Shown here piece by piece: positions 50,661 to 61,764 of a DNA stretch of 64,000 nt; position 1 is the first letter of the stretch, and every line of letters starts with the position of its first letter. The position numbers and the translations under genes are program-made. Source of the stretch: Ceratotherium simum simum. Lineage: Eukaryota; Chordata; Mammalia; Perissodactyla; Rhinocerotidae. Location of the stretch: positions 953,088 through 1,017,087 of the forward strand of contig NW_004454166.1 of the NCBI RefSeq assembly GCF_000283155.1, in the 5' to 3' direction. The notes below the pieces were generated by a model. That model saw nothing but the letters and a program-made list of their open reading frames with translations. It searched no databases and was not told the DNA's origin.

Positions 50661-50935
50661 AAAAAGATATCAAGGGGCTGGCCCCGTGACCTAGTGGTTA
50701 AGTTCCACATGCTCTGCTTTGGAGGTCTGGGCAGGATTCTGGGCTCAGACCTACACCACTCCTCGGCAGCCACGTTGTGGTGGCGACCCACATACAAAAT
50801 AGGGGAAGATTGGCAGTGATGTTAGCTCAGGGCGAATCTTCCTCAAGCAAAAAAAAAAAGAAGAAAGATTGGCAACAGATGTCAGCTCAGGGTGAAACTT
50901 CCTCACCAAAAAAAAACAACAAAAAAAGATATCAA
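50661..50935 (+). mobile_element. ERE SINE, perfect 13-bp TSD, inside L2 relic
   Basis: The body 50674-50922 is bracketed by AAAAAGATATCAA at 50661-50673 and 50923-50935. The head is GGGGCTGGCCCCGTGACCTA; the box B is decayed. There are two modules, the second with TCAGCTCAGGGTGAAACTTC. Confidence 0.93.
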
Positions 50936-51133
50936 ATCACCCACCTCCTCCACCCCTTCAATGGCTTCCTTTTATATAAAATTTAAAAATCCTTATCATG
51001 GCCTGAGGGCTGCAGATCTGGCCCCACCTACCTCTCTAACTTCCAGTACACTGTTCTCTCCTTAACACAACAAGCTTCAGACAAACTGGACATCTTCCAT
51101 TTACCAGAAGAGCAATCTTCTCTCCTCTGCCTT

Positions 51134-51148
51134 GCCCCGCCCCGCCCC
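51134..51148 (+). promoter_or_regulatory. GC-box cluster (Sp1-type)
   Basis: GCCCCGCCCCGCCCC contains overlapping CCGCCC boxes. It lies about 560 bases upstream of the second CpG island, inside old LINE sequence, so its regulatory role is uncertain. Confidence 0.35.
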
Positions 51149-51699
51149 ACCCAAGGAGTTCACACAGGCTTTCCCTGCCTCTTTCCATCTGGCTAGTTCT
51201 TTACCTTCCTCTGAGAGGTCTTCCCTCACCACCTTCCCTTGCGCCCTTCTTTTAAGTCAGCGTTCCTTCAGTGCACTTGCTATAATTTTAAATACATATT
51301 TAAGTGATATCTGATTAATGTCTACCTTCTCCACTAAAGAATTAAGGAGGACAGGAACCATTTCAGCTTTGTTCATTTCTGTGACCCTAATAATAGCGAC
51401 AGCAACAACAACTAACACACAACATTTACTATGTGGCAGGCATCGTGCTAAACGCTACAGATAGAATAATTTAATATGTACTCCCAGTATACTGTCTGGC
51501 CCATAGCCAGTGGTCAGTTTGTTGAATGAATGAACCCAGCCCCTTTGTGCACACCTACAAATTGCTCACCACCTGCTGGAACAGCCCATTACACTGTTAA
51601 CTCTGGTGATCGGAAGAATCTTTATGTTGACCCCAGCACGCCTCCCTGCAATGTCCACCCACTGATTCTATTTCTGCGCCCCTGGGGCCACGCAGTACA

Positions 51700-52450
51700 C
51701 GCCGTAATCGTCCTTCCACCAGCTCGGCCTCGCAGCATCTGAAGACCCCCGTCCCCTCGCGTCTCCCTCCCGCTGCCCTCCCGGCCCCTCCCCGCTGACT
51801 CCGCGTGGCTCCCGTTCCGCCCCGGCGGTCTAGGCGCCCGGGAGCCCGGGCCGCCCGCCNNNNNNNNNNNNNNNNNNNNNNNNNNNNNNNNNNNNNNNNN
51901 NNNNNNNNNNNNNNNNNNNNNNNNNNNNNNNNNNNNNNNNNNNNNNNNNNNNNNNNNNNNNNNNNNNNNNNNNNNNNNNNNNNNNNNNNNNNNNNNNNNN
52001 NNNNNNNNNNNNNNNNNNNNNNNNNNNNNNNNNNNNNNNNNNNNNNNNNNNNNNNNNNNNNNNNNNNNCCCGGGGTGCCGGAGCAGGGCGGCGGGGAGGG
52101 GGCTCGGGCGCCGGCGGGCTGCTCCCGCGGACCGGGGGCGCATCTCGAGGAGACCGGCCGAGGAGGCGCCGCTCCGTCCCGAGAGGCTGAGCATCTGGCC
52201 CTGGCGGGACCGGGAGGGGACGCCCTCAGCGGCCGCGCCGAAGAAGAGCTGTGCCTTGGTGTCCCCTCCTGTCAAACGCCGGGCCGGGAACGTGGATCTC
52301 CGCGGTTGCCTTCGGCCCCGAGGTTTTCCGAGTGTGTCGGTGAAGTCGAAGAGGAAGAAGCAGACTCTTGGGATGGGGAGAGCCCTCACCTGGGGACGCA
52401 GGAGCGAGTGTCTGAGCCAGACACCTATTAACGTCTTCTGTATTTTGTGC
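51700..52450 (+). promoter_or_regulatory. FBXO10: CpG island, probable FBXO10 promoter and 5' non-coding exon
   Basis: Dense CpG and over 70 percent G+C on both sides of an assembly gap, against AT-rich flanks, mark an unmethylated promoter island. By human chr9p13 synteny, FBXO10 (an F-box protein, substrate receptor of an SCF ubiquitin ligase) starts downstream of TOMM5 on the same strand at about this distance, and its first exon is non-coding. No FBXO10 protein sequence is found in the window, so the assignment is positional only. The exon boundary and donor cannot be fixed because part of the island is missing. Confidence 0.6.
51860..52068. other. Assembly gap (209 N)
   Basis: A run of N lies in the centre of the CpG island. 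It is most likely a GC-rich stretch that failed sequencing or assembly; the N count may be an estimate rather than a true length. Confidence 0.98.
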
Positions 52451-52569
52451 ACATCGCAAGCCTCTCGGAGACTCGGTTTCTCCATCTTTAAAGTAAAGGT
52501 GATAAGCTCTGCGCTGCCTCCCGCGTAGGACTACCGTGAAGAACAGACGGAAAGCCCTTTAAAGAGCCA

Positions 52570-52790
52570 GAACTCTCGAGTCCGGTAGACTTGGGTTCAG
52601 GTCCTAGTTCTGCCACTTACTAGCTGTGTGACCTTGAGCTGGATAGAACCCTCATCTGTTAAAAGGAAGATAATAATAGTACTTAGCTCCTGAGGTTGCT
52701 GTGAGGATTAAGTGTAAAGGGTTTAGCACAGTGTCCAGTGCAGAAATGCACAATAGATAGTGCTATTACTATAATTATTATTAAATTAGT
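52570..52790 (+). mobile_element. MIR SINE, sense, near full length
   Basis: GACTTGGGTTCAGGTCCTAG, CTTACTAGCTGTGTGACCTT, GATAATAATAGTACTTAGCT and GGTTTAGCACAGTGTCCAGT follow sense MIR from head to tail. One of the least diverged MIRs here. It borders the CpG island. Confidence 0.9.
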
Positions 52791-52794
52791 AAGC

Positions 52795-53285
52795 TAGAGA
52801 GTGCCTCACATGAGGGGTGTTTAGAATAACCACACTTCAGTTGCTATATATTCAGTCCTAAAAAGAGTTCTGTTTTGGTTTCCTAAGAAAGCGGCCAGTG
52901 GGACCCTTTCTCTTTTTTCTTTCTGGGCCCCCCTTTGCCTTCTCATTTACAATTGGCATGTGAACCTGCTGTTCCTACCAAAAGAGTCAAGCAGGATGGG
53001 AACATTAGTGTACTCGAGCAGATGGGTATCAGATTCCCTCTAAGGGGAAAGAAGAGTGCCAGGCATGTGCTGCCACCAAAAAAAGCACAGTACAGTGATC
53101 GACTGTCAGAGCTGGAAGATGCCTGGGAAGCCGTCTAGGCCAGCTGTCTCCTTTTGCAAAGGGAGAAACTGGACCCAGAATGAGGATGGGACTGAGATTT
53201 TCTCAGGACCCAACAGAATGCTGGCACTAGGTAGTGGAAAGAACACACACTGCTTACCAGACACTGTTTCTCTGAGTTCTAACCT
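52795..53285. other. Spacer, probable FBXO10 intron 1
   Basis: 53095-53215 (GACTGTCAGAGCTGGAAGAT, TTTGCAAAGGGAGAAACTGG) resembles the unassigned repeat of 22445. No exon is supported. Confidence 0.4.
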
Positions 53286-53289
53286 AATT

Positions 53290-53345
53290 CTTCATTTATT
53301 CAGTAAGTATTTATGGAGTACCTACTGTGTGCTTGTATACCTACT
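53290..53345 (-). mobile_element. L2/MIR 3' end scrap, antisense
   Basis: TTATTCAGTAAGTATTTATG with GAGTACCTACTGTGTGCTTG matches an antisense L2/MIR terminus. Confidence 0.55.
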
Positions 53346-53361
53346 AGGAGCTGGAGAAGAA

Positions 53362-53377
53362 ATATATATATATTTTC

Positions 53378-53422
<45 letters not shown>

Positions 53423-53425
53423 ATA
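53362..53425. repeat. (TG)n microsatellite with AT flank
   Basis: ATATATATATATTTTCTATA is followed by an uninterrupted TG run at 53382-53418 (about 18 units) and GTATATC. The plus open frame here reads the repeat as alternating V and C and is spurious. Confidence 0.95.
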
Positions 53426-53429
53426 TCTC

Positions 53430-55507
53430 CCTCTGCTGGTTCTCAGTACATTTCATAATAACAATAAGTTCCAGCTCAGGGAGCTTGCCTCATAGCAGCT
53501 GGCCCCAAGGGACAGAAGCACCCAGAGAGGCCTGAGTTGTTTCATGATCAGTCACAGCAGTCCCAGAGCCATTGTTGAAGCCTGCTGAGATTTTAGAAAC
53601 TGAGAAAATGCTGCTTTGTCAGGGCTTTTAGGAAAGGATTTCCTTCTGGCCTGGCACTCGTAAGATTTCTTGTCTTTCTGGTTTCAGGCCTCTTATTGTT
53701 TCTAGATTTCTGAAAAGAGCCACCCTCACCATAGTGCCTTCAATTTGGTTTCCATGGTTATCAGATGGATTGTATTTTTATGATAGCACAAGTAGCTGTT
53801 GTGTAATACGTGGTCAAGCAGTCCCAGTTCCCTGGGGGTTTCTGTTTTCTGGGGGTGGTCCTCTTTTTTCAGTTGCAGTGCAGCTTATCCCTTCCTTCCC
53901 CCCTCCCTCCTTCCTGCCTTCTTTAGTTTAACAAACATGCTTCCATGGGAGGGTCAAGAGGAGTGAGAATAAGTGGAAACAGACAAAAACACGTATAGAC
54001 CCTGGCTTAGGGACCTCTGAATCTTTGGGGGTGTTAATCTGAGGCCATTACCGTATGGAGAGGCAAATCAGTGGGGCTCTGATGAAGGTATGGTTTGGGA
54101 GCCAGGGAGAGCTCTCAAAGGTGGGAGGGATAGTGTCCTGGGCGACCAGGAAGACATCACATACCCACATGCTTTTCAAGGAAGATGTAAAAGAAACCAG
54201 TTCCTTTTACATGTCTCAGTCACATAGGAATAATAGATGGTGCAGGAAGCATTTTGTTCTCTGAGTTTGCTTTAATGAATGAACCTTCTCTTGAGTCACT
54301 GTCATGGGCTTTGTGAAATGCCTGCTAATTTCTCTCATTACCTTCTTTCTGTTAGCTCAGTGATGTATTAGTTTCCTACTCACAGACATGATACTGTGTA
54401 CATAAAGGTAGATAAACAGACATTCAATTAAGATTTTGTCTATTTCATTTTAGATGTTTAACTTGTGTGTCTCATTTCACCAGTTGGGTTCTAATGCAGT
54501 CATGTATTTCTTTACTTTTCCAAGTAATCTCCCAAGTCCTTTAATGCCCTTACTAGTGAGAATTCTGTTGTTTCCCACTTCCAAGCCCCCTGGGGGATTA
54601 AACAGCCCAAAGAAGTCACTCAGTCTTCCATTCTCCAGAGGAGAGAGAACTGCAGAGTCTGAGCGGTCCACCCACATTGTTATTTCTGACACAGCTATAT
54701 GGTATCACTATTGAAGAGCTGTCCTGCATGGGCCAAGGATGTGTGGTCACTGCTGCTCAGCGCCCTCATTGGACCAGGTTCCTGCCAGCTTGATCCCATG
54801 CTTGGATTCCAAGGTTAGAGCTTTTTTAGTTTATGCTCACATGCTTAGCCATTCTCCCCAAAGCATGGCCTCTGGGCCGTGTATGAAGCCTATCACCAGG
54901 CTGGTTTCCCCAGTCTCCTGATGAGTTCTCTTTGGGGGCCTAGGGGGCTCTTTCTTGCTAGCAGCCTTGCTCAGGATCACCCCAGACCACCCAAGAGACT
55001 TCCCCATTTTCACACCTTTTCTCAGGATTTGGATGCTCAATCCTTTGTCCGCTTCTTAACTCTAACCCAGAGCTTTTTGGCAAATTGGTTCTACTTCCTA
55101 TCCAGGATTCTGCCTACCAGGGATTCTCAGGAATGGCAGCCATCACCCAGACAGCTCCCCTAGGCCTTTGGGTGTCCACTCACCTTACTTTTCATATGTA
55201 AGAGGGGCCCTCTGGTGACTCTTGGCAAAGCATAGATCTCTTCCCAGGAGACTGCATCTCCACCTGTAGTCCTAAGAGAAGTAGGCGTTATTGAAATTTT
55301 CCTCGGCATGTACCCTGTTAGGGATTTGGGGGGCAAGGTTTTAATTTAAAAATAAAAGATTTTCAGTTCCCTCAACTTTTCTAAGATTCAAACAATAATC
55401 ACTATGTTTATTTCACTGTCTTTGTTTTAACTTTTAAACTTTGTTTAACTTTTAACTTTGTTTTAAACTTTTAAAAATATGATATATAACAACAATGCAT
55501 GCAGGAA
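53430..55507. other. Spacer, probable FBXO10 intron 1
   Basis: No gene or confidently named repeat. A degenerate ACTTTTAAACTTTG low-complexity tract lies at about 55425-55477, just before the ERE. Confidence 0.4.
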
Positions 55508-55744
55508 GAAAAACACAGGGGCCGGCCCCGTGGCTTAGCGGTTAAGTGCACGCACTCCGCTGCCGGCGGCCTGGGTTCGGATCCCAGGTGTGCACCGATG
55601 CACCACTTCTCCAGCCATGCTGAGGCCGTGTCCCACATACAACAACTAGAAGGATGTGCAGCTATGACAGACAACTATCTACTGGGGCTTTGGGGGAAAA
55701 AATAAATAAATAAAATCTTTAAAAAAAAAAAAAAGAAAAACACA
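55508..55744 (+). mobile_element. ERE SINE, perfect 10-bp TSD, zero tail modules
   Basis: The body 55518-55734 is flanked by GAAAAACACA at 55508-55517 and 55735-55744. The head GGGGCCGGCCCCGTGGCTTA and box-B-like GGTTCGGATCCC are intact. The body ends ACTATCTACTGGGGCTTTGG, then an AATAAATAAATAAAATC-type tail with no TTAGCTCAGGGC module. A clean young copy. Confidence 0.95.
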
Positions 55745-56640
55745 TGTTTAGTTAACAGTCCTAATGGAAATACACATGTACCTACTGCCTATGTCAAGAA
55801 GTGGAACATTGTCAGTACTCAGCAGCACCCGCCTCCAACTCATAACCTCCTCCCCAAAAGAAACCGCTATCTGGACTTTCATGATAATCATTTCTTTGCT
55901 TTTCTTTGTAGTTTTGTCACCTATATTTGCATCCCTAAACAATATAGTTAATTCTTACTAGTTTTTTAACGTCTTGCGTAGAGAATCATACCATGTGCAT
56001 TTTGTGTTTTGATTCTTTTGCTCAACTTGCTGTTTGTGAGCTGCACTCATGTGATGACCTTACTTATTTTTATTGCTGACAGTGTTTCACGCTATGAATA
56101 TGTCACAGTATATTTATTCATCCTGTAGTTGACAGATACTTGTGTTGCTTTAGTTTCTGAGTACCAAGAATAATGCAGCCAAGAACATCCTTTGACATTT
56201 TCTGTTATGTATGTGAATAAGTGTCTTTAGATTATGTATGTTGAAGTGGAATTGCTTTGCTAGATAACGCCAAACCGTTTTCTAAGCGATTGTACCAATT
56301 ACTTTCCTTCCAGCAGTATATGAGAGTTCCAGTTGCTTCACAGCCTTGCAAATACTTGGTATTGTCAGTTTTAAATTTTTAAACTAGTCTCATGGGTGTA
56401 TAATGATAACTCTTGTGGTTTTCATTTTCTTTCCTTGGTTGTGACTGATGTTGAGCACTTTTTTATTGGTTAATTGGATGGCCTCTTCTGTAAACTGCCT
56501 ATTCAAGTCTTTTGCCTATTTTTCAATTTTTCTTATTGATTTGTCAGAGTTCTTTGTATATTTTTGTTAGTGTTCCCTTGTCAGTTATGCGTTTTAAAGA
56601 TAATTTCTCCTACTCTGTGACTCTCTTTTCACCATCTTAA
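55745..56640 (-). mobile_element. Old L1 3' UTR, antisense
   Basis: AATAATGCAGCCAAGAACAT, AAGTGGAATTGCTTTGCTAG, CAGCCTTGCAAATACTTGGT and GAGTTCTTTGTATATTTTTG follow the reverse complement of an L1M 3' UTR. Confidence 0.8.
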
Positions 56641-56644
56641 ATAG

Positions 56645-57110
56645 TGATATCTTAGATCCTATTCTATAGAATCAGGGCCTGAAATGGGGATTCTTGTTCA
56701 AGTGATATATTGGGAGAAGTGCTCAGGAAAAGGAAAATGAAGGAAGCAGGATGGGGGGTTGGGGGAAGAGAGGTATAAGCAGGTGAGGAGGTAGTTCTCT
56801 GGAGAAAGAGACTTCTGTGAGTTATCAGCTGACCTTTCTGTCTGGGGGATGGGTGTGCTAGCTAGTAAAGAGGATATGGGTGGGGCACCAATAGTATTCT
56901 CTACAGTCCATTCGGATACATTCCCTTCTTATGTTAAGTTCACTCCATCCAGATACAGCTTCTCCAGGATTCTGGTTGGTCACAATTTCTGGGAAAACTT
57001 ACAAGAGGAAGGTTAGTGGGACAACTACAGTCCCTGATGAAGTTAGTTAGTCCAGAGGGCTAACTAATACCCATCATCCTTTTCCTCCATCATTCATTTT
57101 ATTTCCCTCC
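56645..57110. other. Unassigned insert between two parts of the L1
   Basis: G-rich text such as GGATGGGGGGTTGGGGGAAG lies between L1 3' UTR and L1 ORF2 antisense parts. It may be another repeat inserted in the L1 or a diverged L1 segment; it was not identified. Confidence 0.35.
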
Positions 57111-57114
57111 TTTG

Positions 57115-58870
57115 TCCTTTGAATGTGTGAGAACTCAGTGATGAAGCCACCTGGGTCTGGAAGTTTGTTTTCTTTTGTTAGGTTATTTTTGACCATAGAG
57201 TCAATGTTCGTAATGGTTCTAGGACAATTTAAAAAATTTTTTCTTGTTAGTTTCAGTAAGTAACATTTTTCTAGGAATTTGTCCCTTTTAAGGTTTCAAA
57301 TTTATTTGTATAAAGTTGTTTATAATATTTCTTTATTCATTTAATGTCTGCAACATCTGTAGCAATATCCTCCTTTTCATTCCAACTTCATTTTTATGCT
57401 TTCTCCGTTTTTTTTCCTCTTCAGTTTCAGTAGAAGTTCTTTTCAAAGAATCGACTTTTGTCTTTGTTGATGTTCTCCATAGTCTATTTCATTAACTTCT
57501 CTTTTCTTTATGTTTTTCATTCTACTTTCCTTGGATATATTTGGTTTTTTTGTCTAACTTCTTGAAATGGATGCTTAGTTCATTAATTTTTACCCTTTTA
57601 ATTTTTATTCTTTCCATTTAAGGCTGCACATTTTTCTCTGATTATTGTTTAGCAGGAGCTTACAGTTTGGGTAGGTAGTTTTTAGTCATTTATTGTTCAA
57701 TATTTTCTAATTTCCATTGTGATTTCCCCTTTGACTCATACGTATCTTAGAAATAGGTTTCTTAATTTCCAAACATGAGTATTTTCTAGTTATCTTTTAT
57801 TAATTGATTGGTCAGTGAGCTTGTTCTGTATTATTTTAATCCTTTGAAATTTCTGTTAGGGCTCTGTTTATGACCAGTTTTCATAAATGTTACATGTGTG
57901 CTTGAAAGTAATGTGTATTCTACAGTTATTGGATTCAATGTTGTATCTAATGCTATTAGATCAAGTTTATTAGTTCAAATCTTCTTTATCCTTACTGATT
58001 TTTTTCTTTTTTTTTTTTTTTTTTGCCTATTCTACTTATAGAGAAAGATTTGTTAAAATATACAACTATGTTTATGAATTTGTCTATTTCATCTTCTGGT
58101 TTTTGCTTTTTATCTTTGAGCCCTATTACCAAGTACATACAGATATGAAGTTGTTCTGTCTTCCTGGTGAATTAACCTTTTAGCATTATGAAGTTGCTCT
58201 TTTTATCTGTAGTAAAAGAATTTTTTTTAAACTCTGTTTTATCTGATATCATTATAGCTACACCATCATTTTTTGGTTAATCTATGCAGAGTATACGTTT
58301 TTCCATCCTTTTAGTTTCATCCTTTCTGTATCTATGTGTTTTAGATATATCTCTTATAAACAACATATGATTTTTATTTATTTATTTTTTGGTGAGGAAG
58401 ATTGGCTCTGAGCTAACGTCTGTTGCCAATCTTCCTCATTTTGCTTGAGGAAGATTGTCCCTGAACTAACATCTGTGCCTGTCTTCTTCTATTTTATATG
58501 TGGGATGCTGCCACAGCATGGCTTGATGAGTAGTGTGTAGGTCTGCGCCTGGGATCCAAACCTGTGAACCCCGGGCTGCCAAAGCAGAGCGCATGAACTT
58601 AACCGCTATGCCACCGGACTGGCCCCTGGGTTTGGTTTTGTTTTGGCCTGTTTTTGCATCTTAACTAGAACATTTAGTCCATTTTCATTTAATATGACCA
58701 CTGATGTATTTAGGTGTAAGTCTGTCTTCATATTTTATGCTTTCCATGTGTTTGTCCTGCACATACTCCATTTTTGCTCTGTCTTCTTGTGGGTTATTTT
58801 TAATCATCTGCTTTTTTTCCTTCTACTAGTTTGGATGTTCTGCACTTGCTCTGCTTTAATGGTTACCTTT
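57115..58870 (-). mobile_element. Old L1 ORF2 region, antisense
   Basis: CCACCTGGGTCTGGAAGTTT, TCTTTTCAAAGAATCGACTT, TTCCTGGTGAATTAACCTTT and CTCTGTTTTATCTGATATCA are antisense L1 ORF2 landmarks in the expected order. With 55745-56640 it forms one minus-strand L1 whose 3' end faces left. All frames are broken. It is split by an ERE at 58372. Confidence 0.8.
58372..58626 (-). mobile_element. ERE SINE, antisense, inserted in L1
   Basis: Two GAGCTAACGTCTG/GAACTAACATCTG modules, CTATTTTATATGTGGGATGC, and the complement of the head CCACCGGACTGGCCCC are present. L1 antisense sequence continues on both sides, so this is a nested insertion. TSD not resolved. Confidence 0.92.
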
Positions 58871-58923
58871 GAAATTTTAATTTAACCAAAGTTGATAGGT
58901 TATGGAGGTGATAAATATCTCTC

Positions 58924-59165
58924 GGGGCTGGCCCCGTGGCGTAGTGGTTAAGTGTGCACGCTCAGCTGCTGGTGGCCCAGGTTCAGATTTCGGGCATGCC
59001 TCAACACATCGCTTGTCAGGCCATGCTGTGGCGGCGTCCCATATAAAGTGGAGGAAGATGGGCATAGATGTTAGCTCAGGGCCAGTCTTCCTCAGCAAAA
59101 AGAGGAGGATTGGCATGGATGTTAGCTCAGGGCTGATCTTCCTCACAAAATAAATAAATAAATAA
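58924..59165 (+). mobile_element. ERE SINE, two tail modules
   Basis: Head GGGGCTGGCCCCGTGGCGTA, body TCCCATATAAAGTGGAGGAA, and two TTAGCTCAGGGC modules are followed by AAATAAATAAATAAATAA. ATAAATATCTC before it and ATAAATATCCC after it suggest the target duplication. Confidence 0.93.
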
Positions 59166-59169
59166 ATAT

Positions 59170-61068
59170 CCCTGCTCTTCTTTTGGTTGGTACAGGCCCC
59201 TTAGACCACTTGAATGCTATCTCCTTCTCTTAGTGGTAGATGAGTTGTAATACAGTGTGTCAGCTTTGATTAGAGTCATTTAAGGACCCACAGATAGAAC
59301 AGATGTGATGAGGAAGGAAAAAGTGAGAGCATAGAATTTACTTGAGAAAACTATGTATTTGTCAGGACTCTTTTGGTTGCAAGTGATCAGCTTTGACTCT
59401 CCTAACTTTAAGAAGAAAATCTGTTGGCTTATGAAACTGCAGAGCTGGATCCAGGGGTTCAAAAAGTACTTTTAGGGCTCTCTCTCCATCTCTCAACCTT
59501 GCTTATCTTAATTTGGCTTCGTTTTTCAGATGAACTCTTCTTGAGTTGTTACCATCCCTAGCAAGGGGGCTGGGCTGTTCTGATTGTCTACTTTGGGTCA
59601 AGTATCCATCCTGTGTGGTGGAGGCTGAGGCACCATGAATGACAGCCTCGCTAGGACTACATGGAGTGGCAGTGGAGTTCCTCTAAGGAACCAGAAGAGG
59701 GAAGGCGTGCTGAGCAGACAAAGGTTCTTGCTACTACAGTCCACTACACTGAGTAATGGCTGGAAGAGTGATGTGGAGAAAGAAGAGGGTTAGAGACGTT
59801 GTGTGTGGAGTTCACTCAGTTAATCTGTACAGGAAAAAAGAGGGAGGACATCACCTGTTCAGGAGCCCACTGACAGGGAAGGAAGAGTCTGGTCAAACAG
59901 TTCCTCTGCCCACTAACCATTGGGCACTTCGGCATTGTTGGCTGAGGATGCCTTGGTCCACAGCAGAGGTGAGGGAGAGCTGGTGTGGGGCCCTCTCGTA
60001 TGTGGAGACGTATTCAACGTGTCAGCTGCGGTGCTTGCTGTTCCCACAGCCCTTTCTGAGAGAAACTTCTGCATCCACAGCTCCTGTTCATGTAGGGGCA
60101 GCCCCAGGCAGCCACGTTTTCTTCCATAAAATCTTGCTCTATCCCTAGCCCCTAGTCAAACTTACTGGACCAGAGATGGACATCAGACCCAAGAACAGCC
60201 AATTCATAGGCTCACCAGGGACCTGTGATATGACCTAGTAGAAAAAAGATGCATGTTCTCTCCTAGAAATTTGAACTGGGAACTGCAGAAGAACACTTAG
60301 CTACAGAAATTGAAGCCGAAATGGTATAGAGAGAGAAGCCATGAGGTAGAGTCAGGCCTTTGAGGAGTCCTGGCTAGCTGAAATTATGAGGAAGCAAAGC
60401 AACGAGGCAGAGAAGAGTTTGTGTAGACCGCAGGTAAGAGGAGAAAGGAGCAGACCCCTGGAGGGGCTGAGTCATGTGATGAGTGAAGACTCACAGACTC
60501 CAGCTGCTGAGGGCCTTGGGGCTGCTGTGGTCCAGACTTTTCATTCTGGACTCTGGGAGACCTAGCCCTACTGTGGTCCTATTCTTGGATTTCCATAAAA
60601 TCCCTTGTCCTTAATAGTCCCCATGTACCCTTATGAAAAGCCCTCCCTTATTTGCACTTGTATTCAAAAGACTCACTAGAACAGAACTTGGGGGCAGTGC
60701 CTACATGGGTGAATTTCTGTTGCTGCCAGTGCTGTTCCGATCATACTGTTCTGAAAAGAAAACTCATTCTTTGCCATCGGATGGTCGGCAGCTATAAACC
60801 TTGTTGGCTCAGTTACAATCAAGAATCCTCTACAGCCTCTGCTTGGCCCGGTGTGAGTGTCTGCATTGTAGGCCGGGGAGGCAGACACTCAGCTTCACTC
60901 CCTCTACAGTCTCCTTGTTTCCCTCCCTCACTACAGAAAACCCTAACTTAATCTGTTGGCTGTAATTAATTATTTTTTTCCTAGGATGTTGGAGGGTTGG
61001 TTTAAATGCAATACAGAGAAAGAAAGAGAAAGGAATTTAGAGAAAGGAAAGCGTCATGGGAGAGAGGG
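59170..61068. other. Spacer, with a possible old repeat at 59355-59745
   Basis: 59355-59745 (TTTTGGTTGCAAGTGATCAG, CTTTAAGAAGAAAATCTGTT, GAGCTGGATCCAGGGGTTC) may be related to 48845-49395. The 130-codon open frame 59756-60148 and the 99-codon frame 60652-60951 show no domain and no splice context. No exon is supported. Confidence 0.4.
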
Positions 61069-61069
61069 A

Positions 61070-61225
61070 ATTCATCACCATTTATTGTATGTTTACTATG
61101 TGTCAGGCACAATATTAAATGATTTCCACCCATTCTCTCATGTTATCCGCACAACTACTCCCTAAGGTATTGTTATCCCCACTTTTGTAGATGAGGAAGC
61201 TGAGACAGAGGATGGTCTGACTCCA
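61070..61225 (-). mobile_element. MIR SINE, antisense
   Basis: TTTATTGTATGTTTACTATG, CATGTTATCCGCACAACTAC and TTTGTAGATGAGGAAGCTGA follow antisense MIR. Confidence 0.8.
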
Positions 61226-61229
61226 TTGA

Positions 61230-61760
61230 ATGTGTAATTTCAGGTATAAAGTAACGATCGCTTGGTGTGGAATCGCCTCAAGCTGAGAGTGATTAAAGAG
61301 AAATGGCTGGGAAGCAGTATGTGGCCCAATGGGAGGCAGGAGGTAGTAGGGAAGAGACACTGGTCACATCGTTCCCTCCGCAGACATGCTGCCTGGGGGG
61401 AGGTGGGAGGGAGACAGCCAAAATGTCTGGGTTGGGTGGGATCTGCTGAAGGTCTGTGTTTATTCCTTGTGGCTGCTGCACTGCCCCCTGCTGGTCAGAG
61501 GTCCGCCCCCGGGGGGAGGGGCCTTGTTTTCACCAATTCTGGCTGGAGGTCCTGATCTTTGGGCCAGGCTTCCTAACAGAGTTTTGCTTTGTCACATCCA
61601 CCTCAGACACTGTGTGATACTCTAATGCATGATAATTGCAGGATTAAATTCATTCTTAGTTCATGATCTGTGAGTTTATGTGTCTGCAATCGTGAGGTTA
61701 GAAGGTCCTCTACCATCATTTGAAGTTAGAGACCCCAGAACTTCAGGAAGGGAACTAGGA
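61230..61760. other. Spacer, nothing recognised
   Basis: 61370-61530 is GC-rich, but no CpG cluster or exon is seen. Confidence 0.4.
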
Positions 61761-61764
61761 GGCA

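Larger units (their letters stand above)
50270..51535 (+). mobile_element. L2-like LINE relic, sense, interrupted by ERE
   Basis: TTTAACAAGTCCAAAATTGA, CAAAAGTGTATCTCAAATCC and AACCAATCTCCCTGCTTCCA lie before the ERE; CACCCCTTCAATGGCTTCCT and GGCCATAGCCAGT-like text ending TTTGTTGAATGAATGAA lie after. A small antisense MIR-like scrap (TTTACTATGTGGCAGGCATC) lies near 51425-51470. Confidence 0.65.

Noticed and set aside
51622..52485. Minus-strand 287-codon open frame across the CpG island
   Set aside because: About 70 codons are N from the assembly gap. The rest is R/G/P-rich low-complexity translation of a CpG island, with no known domain, on the strand opposite the expected gene.
59756..60148. 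130-codon plus-strand frame in the probable FBXO10 intron
   Set aside because: It does not match FBXO10, which begins with an F-box, and shows no other domain.
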